Source: Allomyces macrogynus ATCC 38327 (Eukaryota; Blastocladiomycota; Blastocladiomycetes; Blastocladiales; Blastocladiaceae). Taken from it: a stretch of DNA of 64,000 bases. Below are positions 56,975 to 64,000 of this stretch, one piece after another (position 1 is the stretch's first letter; each line of letters starts with the position of its first letter). The stretch covers positions 312,490 through 376,489 of the forward strand of contig GG745362.1 of the NCBI GenBank assembly GCA_000151295.1, read 5' to 3'. The notes under the pieces were generated by a model, which was not told the DNA's origin, ran no database searches, and saw only the letters and a list, made by a program, of their open reading frames with translations. The position numbers were made by a program, and so were the translations under genes.

Positions 56975-59900
56975 ATGCCGCCCACTCCGGCGAGCGCCGC
57001 CGCGGCGGAGACCAACATCCAAGTCGTTTTACGATGCCGGTCAGTCCCACCCCTCTCGTCTCCACCCACCCTCTCGTCGCCACCCACCCTCTCGTCGCCA
57101 CCCGCCCTCTCGTCGCCACCCGCCCTCTCGTCGCCACCCGCCCTCCCGTCTCCCGCATACTGCTTTCTGACCGTGAGCGCCGCATTCCGCAGCCCCATCA
57201 ACGACAAGGAAGCGACCGAGCGCGCGCACGCCGTGCTGGCCTTCAAGGGCATTCGAGGCCGCGAACTCGCCGTGCGCGCAGCGATCCCGTCCGACCGGTC
57301 GTTGACCAAGACGTTCACGTTCGACCGCGTCTATGCGCCCGAGGCGTCGCAGGAACTGGTTTTCCGGGATGTGGTCTACCCGATTGTCGAGGAGGTCGTG
57401 TCGGGGTATAATTGCACGATTTTCGCGTACGGTATGTGCTTCCCGCGTCTTTCGTGCGAGTACGTGACGGAGAGGGGACACTGACTGCGTAAATGGGGGC
57501 GTAGGCCAGACGGGCACCGGCAAGACGCACACGATGCAGGGCGACCTCGCCTTATCCCCCGGCGGCCAACTGTCCCCGCACGCCGGCATGATCCCGCGGG
57601 CCCTCTACGCCTTATTCGAAATCGTGAATTTCGACGCGGGCGACGCGACCGTGAAAGTCTCGTGCATCGAGCTCTACAACGAAGAGTTGCGCGACCTGCT
57701 CGCCGTGACCGACGACGACTCGGCCAAACTGAAACTCTACGAGGAGAACAAGGTCGTGCACCTGCAGGGCGCTCAAGAGAGATTTGTCAAGTCGCCCGTC
57801 GAGGTCATCCAGTTGCTCAACCAGGCGACGGAGAAGCGCCAAGTGGCGGCCACCAAAATGAACGAAAAGTCGTCACGGTCGCACTGTGTGTTTATGGTCA
57901 CGGTCATGATCAAGGAGTCGACACCCGACGGGCTCGAGGTGATGAAGGTCGGGAAACTGAATCTCGTGGATCTTGCCGGGTCCGAGAATATTGGCCGGTC
58001 GGGGGCCGAGAACCGCCAGGCGCGCGAGGCCGGCGCGATTAACCAGTCGTTGCTCACGCTCGGGCGCGTGATCAATGCGCTGGTCGAGAAACAGGGGCAC
58101 GTGCCGTACCGCGAGTCCAAGGTGCGTCTTGTCGTGCGCGTCCGTCAGTGGATGACGGAGAACCCGGACCGGAGTATTAACCCGTCGTTCCGCTCATATC
58201 TAGCTCACACGGCTCCTCAAGGACTCGCTCGGCGGACACACCAAGACGTGCATCATCGCGACCGTCTCCCCCGCGCGGTCGAACCTCGAGGAAACGCTGT
58301 CGACGCTCGACTATGCGCACCGCGCGAAAAACATCCGCAACAAGCCCAAAGTCAACGAGCACCGGTCGAAACGCGCCATTATTTCCGAGTACGAGCGCGA
58401 GATTGACCAGTTGCGCGCCGACTTGCAGGCAACGCGCGAAAAGAATGGGATTTTCCTTGCCGAGACGCGGTACCAGGATATGGTCGCCACCATGGCCGAA
58501 CAGAAGGAGGTGCTCGACCAGGTCCAGATTGAACGCGCCGATTTGGAGGAGGCGGTACGCGCCGAAATGGCCCGGGCCGATGCGGCTGAGGCGCAGGTCG
58601 CGCATGCAACGGCGGCGTATGCGGCGGTGCGCGGGAGATTGGTCGAGCAGATGGAGGCGGCGAGAGCGATGCACGCGAGGACGGAAGAGGATCGGCGCGT
58701 CGTCGGGTACTTGGCCCAGGGGGACGCGAGGTTGCGTGGGGCGGTGGATGAGTTGACGGCGTCGCTGACCGCCACGGACCGTGACGTTGCGTCGTTGCAC
58801 GAGTTGCTCGGATCCGCGCGTGGGGTGGTCGACGGGAACCGCCAGCTCGTGGACAAGTTCCGCGACTCGACCGCGGCCGATGTCGATCGGATGTACAGTG
58901 AACTCGCCGCGTATGAGGCCGCGCAGATCACGGCCAGTAACCAGGCCCGTGCGCAGGTCGCTGAGATCAAGGCCAAGCTGCACGAGGTACATTTCTTCAT
59001 TGCGTCCGTTCGCAATCACCTCCCGACTCACCCCGCACTCCCATCATTTAGTCGACGACCCAAACGACCGCCAGTATCACCTCGCTCGCCGCGACCGTCG
59101 CCTCGCTCACCGCCGACCTCGCCGCCACCTCCACCACCGCATCCACCGCTGACCAAGCCGCACACGCTTCCCTCCTCGAACGCCACCGCGACGCGACCCA
59201 ATCCCTGGCTGCCACGGTCGCCGCGCACACTCGGGCCATCGACACCTGGGTCGCTGACACCGCCGCCACCATCACGTCCGCGTTCGACACGCAGGCCGCA
59301 CACCATGTGCAACTCGACACCCGCGTCCGAGCTCTCCTGGCCGCTGTCGCTGCACAAGTCGACGCGCACCGCGCGTCACTCGCGGCCGCGCGCGACGCGA
59401 CACGGGCGTTTGTTGCCGAGACTGCAGCTGCGGCGCGGGAGGCTGCGGAGAGGACCCGTGTAGCGGCGGCGGCTGAGGCCGAGGCGACGGAACGTGCAGC
59501 GGATGCCCTCGCCGCGGATGTCGCGCGGCTCGTGCGCGCGTTTGCGTCGGATCGGGCCGAAAAGTGGGCGGGGGTCGCGGCGAGCGGGGTTGCGGGGATC
59601 GATGCGGCGCGCGAAGCAGTGGATGCGTTTGGTGCGCAGAGCGAGGAGCAGGATAAGCAAGCGGCGGAGAGTGCGGACGCGGCGCGCGCGGCGGTCGACA
59701 TGTGTGAGAAGCCCGTTTGGGACGTGCATGCCGAGATGGGTAAGCACCGCGATGCGGTACGTGCGGATTTGGGGTCCCGGGTCGCGGCACTGGGTGCGAC
59801 GGCGTGCGAGTGGGCCTGGGAGATGACAGAGAAGGTGGAGAGTGCGCATATCGAGGTGGAGAGGATAGCGCTGGCTGACGCGGAGCGTCGGGATGCGCAT

Positions 59901-60615
59901 GGTGCCGAGGTGCGGACGGGTGTGAAGAAGGTTGCGGATGCCGTGCGCGATGCGATGCGGCAGGCCGCGCAGGAGGTGGAGAAGGGAAGGAAGATGGTCC
60001 AGGCGCAAGTGGATGCCGTCGATGTCGAGGTACGCTTTCTTTCCGTCTTCGTTTCCCCCCTTTCGATCGCTCATATATTTGTTTCTCCACATCCACCAGA
60101 CCCCATCCACCGCTGCGCACGCGCTCGCGCAATCGCTCTCAACCTCGCTCATGACCATACACACCTCGACCGCCGCCCTCGCCGACGCCCAACGACCACC
60201 ACCGTCCCTCCCGAAACGCACGACCTACCGCGCGCCGCCGTGCCCTTCGCCACTCGCCGCGCGATCCGCGATCCTCGCCGCATCTCCCGCACCCCCGCCA
60301 TCCACTCTCGCCGGGTCCCCGCTCGCCTTACCGCGCGACACGACCGTCCCGCCCGCGCACGCGCTCGATATGCCCATCAACGGTGCGACGGCGGCCATGG
60401 CCGCGGCCGCGTCGGCCGTTGACGACGAGAGCGTGACGAACGAGAACGATGCGCCCGAGGACGCACCGTTTGTGTTTGCGGATGGGAGTGTCGCGGGACC
60501 GCTCGCCGCAGTGCCACCGCGTGCGGGTGGGAATGGGCGGAAGAGGAAGGGCGCGGTGTCGGGTTTACCGCCGCCGACGACGCCAACGCGGTTCAAACGC
60601 GCGCGGAATGCGTGA
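56975..60615 (+). CDS. Kinesin-5 (BimC/Eg5 family) mitotic motor
   Basis: Six exons: 56975-57039, 57193-57431, 57505-58121, 58204-58986, 59052-60029 and 60100-60615, giving 1065 codons plus stop. The N-terminal motor domain has [15 protein letters not shown] across intron 1, the P-loop [13 protein letters not shown] across intron 2, switch [12 protein letters not shown], switch [14 protein letters not shown], and [19 protein letters not shown]. The neck reads [15 protein letters not shown], the kinesin-5 form. A long Ala-rich coiled-coil stalk fills residues about 380-890. The tail ends in a basic segment ([14 protein letters not shown]), with a TPTR that could be a CDK site like the BimC box. 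Kinesin-5 tetramers slide antiparallel microtubules in the spindle. Length and order fit the family; no lesion seen. Confidence 0.92.
57053..57151 (+). repeat. 18-nt minisatellite in kinesin intron 1
   Basis: Five and a half copies of CTCTCGTCGCCACCCRCC, with the first copy reading GTCTCC. The array fills most of intron 1 (57040-57192) and is pyrimidine-rich. Confidence 0.9.
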
Positions 60616-62352
60616 GTGCGGATGGAAATGGAGCAGGTCGGATTGGATTGTATTGTAGGTGGGGTGAGGCACGGTTGTGAAATTCATTCTATATGCGTGT
60701 GTATTTATTTCTTCCCGACAGTCGGCCCAGTCCGTATTGTTGACACGCCCATGGGGTTTTCAGGAGCATTTCGATGAACGAACTCGCTTCTCCACAAATA
60801 CTGGCATGGCAATTCCTGATGATCGGTAATCTCATGTCCATGTTGTTATGTTGTTGAGTGGCACTCACAAATGAACAACGTTGCATTGCCCACTCACGCA
60901 TGACTTGTGTGGATTGAAGGCATGTCGTTCATACAACGGATATTGACTACCAGGTTCAACTTCTGTCCCGCGCATAACTATGAACTTCAAACGTGTTGCC
61001 AAGTACGTTCTTGATGACATTGTGGAAGTGGCGTTCAGTGTTTTTGGGGTCGAAACCCTGCTGACACGTCGCAAATCACAATCAGTTTTTCAAGTTGGGG
61101 ACAAAAAAAATGAAGATTACGCTCAGGGCTTGTTGAAGTGATACAGACTTCGAAGCGACCAGCACGGTAGCGCAAGAAAGGGTCTGGTCAGCGCTCTGAA
61201 TTCACGTCTGCCTAAACGTGACAGGGTTGTCACGCCCCTGAGATCTGGCCATGGTGCAAACAATCTGATCGTGTCAGAGCATCATGCAAGAGATACAAAC
61301 TATCCATCGTTGCGTCTCCAGAATTCATCTGACCAGCAAATGAAGTCACCTCCAGTTGCCCTCCACGAGAGTGTTGCTCGAAAACATGGATTCGGCATGC
61401 TCTCGAGTCAGCGTCCAAGGTTCGATTCCTGGACGGTCCAATTTTTTATCCATTTGTGCGGATCAAACGAAAGAGATCCGTTTCAACTGATCAGACAACA
61501 CTGTGTTTTCTTGTTCTCTCCCTGTCGCCCACCCGCACTAGCAGCCGCTTTGCACGACCTCGGTGTTTGACCAGATTAGCACTGATGACACGGCTGTTTG
61601 TGCCGTTGGATTTCTGTGACTGACAGCTGGAGTAGCCAAGCCCCCACGAACCTATCCGGCGACGCTGCTCCTCATGGGTCCCGAAACGAGGTCTCGGCGC
61701 TGGAAAATCAGGACACAACATCGCCTCCCATTCTATGCCCCATCAACATCCTTGGCCAACTCGAGCGATCTGACCGTCCAGCACCCAGCACTTGGTGAGC
61801 CCAAATCGCGCATCACACCTGATCCGGTTCGGGCCTGGGTTCAACGCCCAGCCTGTGAGCTGAACAACAACAACGAGTGAGAGGGTCGTGTTCGAAAACG
61901 CGTGGGTACGGCCCGGCCGGAAGTATTTTAGTATTTTGGCGGTCACTCTCCAGGACGTTCGGCGGTCACCCGAACATGTATGCATGGGGGAATCCGTTTG
62001 CTGCCAACCTCAACACAACAAATCCGAAATGCAGGAGCTCGATATATCACGCCCTGCACCCAGCGTTACGCAGCGATCCCTTAATCCAAATCCAAATCCA
62101 AATCCAAATCCAAACCGAAGCCAAAACCAAACTCCTCTCTCCGGCGCTCCGTGCCATAAATACCCACCCACCCACCCATCCACCCGGCTCTCAAAACCCC
62201 CATCGCGATCAAAACCACCATCTTCCGACGCTCCGCCGTATCTCGTCACCCTACTTGACCCGCGGGAACCCTCTCCCTCAGACCGCGGCCTCGGCACGAC
62301 GCGGCATCCTCGACCTCCCTGCGCCATCCTCCTCGCCCACATCTTCATCGCG
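60616..62352. other. Intergenic region with AAATCC repeat
   Basis: Less GC-rich spacer. No protein gene recognised. Two tRNA-like T-arm strings occur near 61417 and 61839 without complete cloverleaves. The hexamer array is at 62083-62114. Confidence 0.5.
62083..62114 (+). repeat. AATCCA hexamer repeat
   Basis: Five tandem copies plus two bases. Not telomere-like in unit, and short. Confidence 0.85.
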
Positions 62353-63930
62353 CTACCCCCTCCTCTGCGCCCTCACCACCACCGGCGCGGCCTCGATCTC
62401 CCTCACCCCTCTCTTCTTCCCAATCGGCTGCACCCCCTCTCTCGTCAACACTCCCGTGACGGCGCCAATCTTCGCGGCGACCCGTGCGCGATTCACATCG
62501 ACCCAATGCTCGGCGGCGCGCGCGACCCCACGCTCCCCCTCGGGCCCTTCGCTCGTGACCTGTTCGCGGACAGCCAGGAGTTGTGCATCAAACGCGTCGA
62601 GCGCAGAGAGTAAGCCGCGCACGTCCTTGGCGGCGTTCTGCACGTTGTCGTGCGCGGTCTGCAAGAGCGCCAGCATCGCGTCCTGCGCACGGTGCTGCGC
62701 CATGGCTGCGGCCGCGGCTTTCGCGGCGGCGGCCACGTCGGCGGCAGTGGTGGTGGGTGGTGCGGATGGCGCGGGTGGTGGGGACGACGGCGGTGCGAGG
62801 TCGGCGGCAGCGGCGTCGGTCGTGGTGATGCTGGTCTCGGACGTGGATGAGTCGAGAAGAAACGGGAGCAGCCGGCGCCACCACGACACATGGCGGCGCG
62901 GCGGGTCGTGCAGCCCCGACGGCGCGCGCGGTGGATTCGCCGTCGGCGCCGTCGCCAACGGCCGCGTCCCGTCCCCATCCATGTCCTCCATCCTCTTGTT
63001 GTCCTTGGCGGCCTGCACCTGCTCGGCCGCCTTCATCACCGCCTCCTCGCGCAACTGCTGCTCGTACTTGGCCCTGGACCGTGCCTCATCCACTTTCCAG
63101 ACACGCTCCCGCACTGCCGCCGTGCTCGCATCCACGCGCGCCATGGCCGACTCCAACGCAATCGACGCTTCCCTTGTGAGTCCGCGCAGCCCCGTGACTT
63201 CCTGTCGCAATGCGGTCCACGCCGACCTCGCGCGCGAGACGACGCGCGTCGCGCGTTCCGATAGCGCCACTTCACTGCCGTCCTCGACCTGCAACAACTC
63301 GCGCGCCTCGTCACTCACGTCGGTCCACGCCAAGACCACTTCCTTGACCTGTTCAGGCAACGACAATTGCTCGTTGGCGCGCACTGCGTCGTCGAGCGCC
63401 GTCAGTACATCGACGAGCACGCGGAGCGATCCTTCGGCGTGATTGTTCAGCGACGACACGGCTTTGTCAGCCGCGCGCACCGATTCGGACGCGAGTGCAA
63501 GTTGCTGGCCGAGAAGTTTCCCGTCGCTGCGGTCAATGTCCGCACTGGTCCGCGCATAGGGTAAGCGGGCCGCGCGCTCGGCGACGGCCCACGCGATCTG
63601 GTCGAGCTGGTAGTGGTGCATGGCGAGCGGTTGCCCGCCGGCGGGGGTCGCGGTGCGCAGCGCCTCTGGCCGAGAGAGCAGCGTGTGCGTCATTTCGGCG
63701 GCAAGGTCGACGACAGGCATCACGTTGGCCAGGTAGGACGCGCAGTGCAGGATGGGCACCGAGAGCGTGCCGCCGTGCGCGATCGGGATGCGCACGGAGG
63801 TCCATGCCCAATGAAGGGTCCCGAATTGCTCGGAACAGTCGTGCACGAGGCCCGTCAGGTGCCACGCAAAGAGCGCGGCGATGGCCGTAGACACGACTAG
63901 ATTGGGTGCATACGTGAGCCATCGCCACAT
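62353..63930 (-). CDS. Membrane-anchored coiled-coil protein of unknown function
   Basis: A single exon of 525 codons, ATG at 63930. The N-terminus has a clear transmembrane stretch (LVVSTAIAALFAWHLTGLV) and a second weakly hydrophobic region around residues 45-75. Residues about 100-310 are charged and helical (LLGQQLALASESVRAADKA, EQQLREEAVMKAAEQ), consistent with a coiled coil. A basic/aromatic patch WWRRLLPFLL follows, then a Ser/Pro linker and a second Ala-rich helical region (AAAKAAAAAMAQHRAQDAML, LLSALDAFDAQLLAV). The end is basic. No family recognised; an organelle or nuclear-envelope anchor is possible. The window edge lies 70 nt upstream, so an upstream exon cannot be excluded. Confidence 0.65.
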   Translation of the reverse strand: MWRWLTYAPNLVVSTAIAALFAWHLTGLVHDCSEQFGTLHWAWTSVRIPIAHGGTLSVPILHCASYLANVMPVVDLAAEMTHTLLSRPEALRTATPAGGQPLAMHHYQLDQIAWAVAERAARLPYARTSADIDRSDGKLLGQQLALASESVRAADKAVSSLNNHAEGSLRVLVDVLTALDDAVRANEQLSLPEQVKEVVLAWTDVSDEARELLQVEDGSEVALSERATRVVSRARSAWTALRQEVTGLRGLTREASIALESAMARVDASTAAVRERVWKVDEARSRAKYEQQLREEAVMKAAEQVQAAKDNKRMEDMDGDGTRPLATAPTANPPRAPSGLHDPPRRHVSWWRRLLPFLLDSSTSETSITTTDAAAADLAPPSSPPPAPSAPPTTTAADVAAAAKAAAAAMAQHRAQDAMLALLQTAHDNVQNAAKDVRGLLSALDAFDAQLLAVREQVTSEGPEGERGVARAAEHWVDVNRARVAAKIGAVTGVLTREGVQPIGKKRGVREIEAAPVVVRAQRRG

Positions 63931-64000
63931 GGGGAACCATCATCGCAGAGTCGGGGAAAGTGCGTTCTCCTTCACGAGCGCCACCAGTCTCACCACCCAC

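Noticed and set aside
61340..61445. Possible tRNA on the plus strand ending before a T6 terminator
   Set aside because: The acceptor 3' strand ACGGTCC has no partner upstream, and the T-stem has a mismatch.

Overview
This window is nuclear DNA from a eukaryote, most likely an early-diverging zoosporic fungus. An Allomyces-like blastocladiomycete is my guess, not something the sequence proves. Genes are GC- and CpG-rich and intron-poor to moderate. Introns are mostly 60-90 nt, with donors usually GTACG or GTGCG and acceptors CAG or TAG. Product families include class C (GABA-B-like) receptors, kinesin-5, a GPN-loop GTPase, BLOC1S1, a CHORD-CS co-chaperone, DOMON-cytochrome b561, a RhoGEF and a DExH helicase. 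For eight multi-exon genes I worked out exon edges by hand, and every summed CDS is a multiple of three.

Layout. 1-3065: decayed, CpG-depleted DIRS-type tyrosine-recombinase retrotransposon. 3145-3320: fragment of a helicase paralogue. 3974-10960 (minus): two tandem receptors with an OpuAC-like ligand-binding domain, seven-helix core and C-terminal PH domain; they share a nearly identical 232-nt patch. 11622-16424 (minus): DHX29-like helicase carrying about ten single-base frame breaks and a nonsense codon. 17071-26126 (plus): two more class C receptors, with a classical periplasmic-binding type 1 ectodomain and a C-terminal PH domain. 27081-29530 (plus): broken cysteine-repeat gene ending in ZZ fingers. 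30722-33709: triple DOMON-cytochrome b561. 34847-37126: BLOC1S1 (minus) and GPN2 (plus). 37818-43216: RSE1/SF3B3-like propeller fused to a DH-PH RhoGEF. 44456-47249: CHORD-CS protein and an MPG-repeat protein. 48223-49990: second CpG-poor repeat. 51615-54821 (minus): GTPase with polyserine and beta-motif repeats. 56975-60615: kinesin-5. 62353-63930 (minus): membrane-anchored coiled-coil protein.

Themes. The left half is a receptor cluster. All four receptors end in a PH-like domain, which suggests membrane-lipid coupling of the receptor tail. The most unusual items are the spliceosomal-type propeller joined to a RhoGEF, the OpuAC-7TM-PH receptors, the polyserine GTPase and the cysteine-repeat/ZZ gene. 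Family assignments come from motif recognition by eye; no database search was run.
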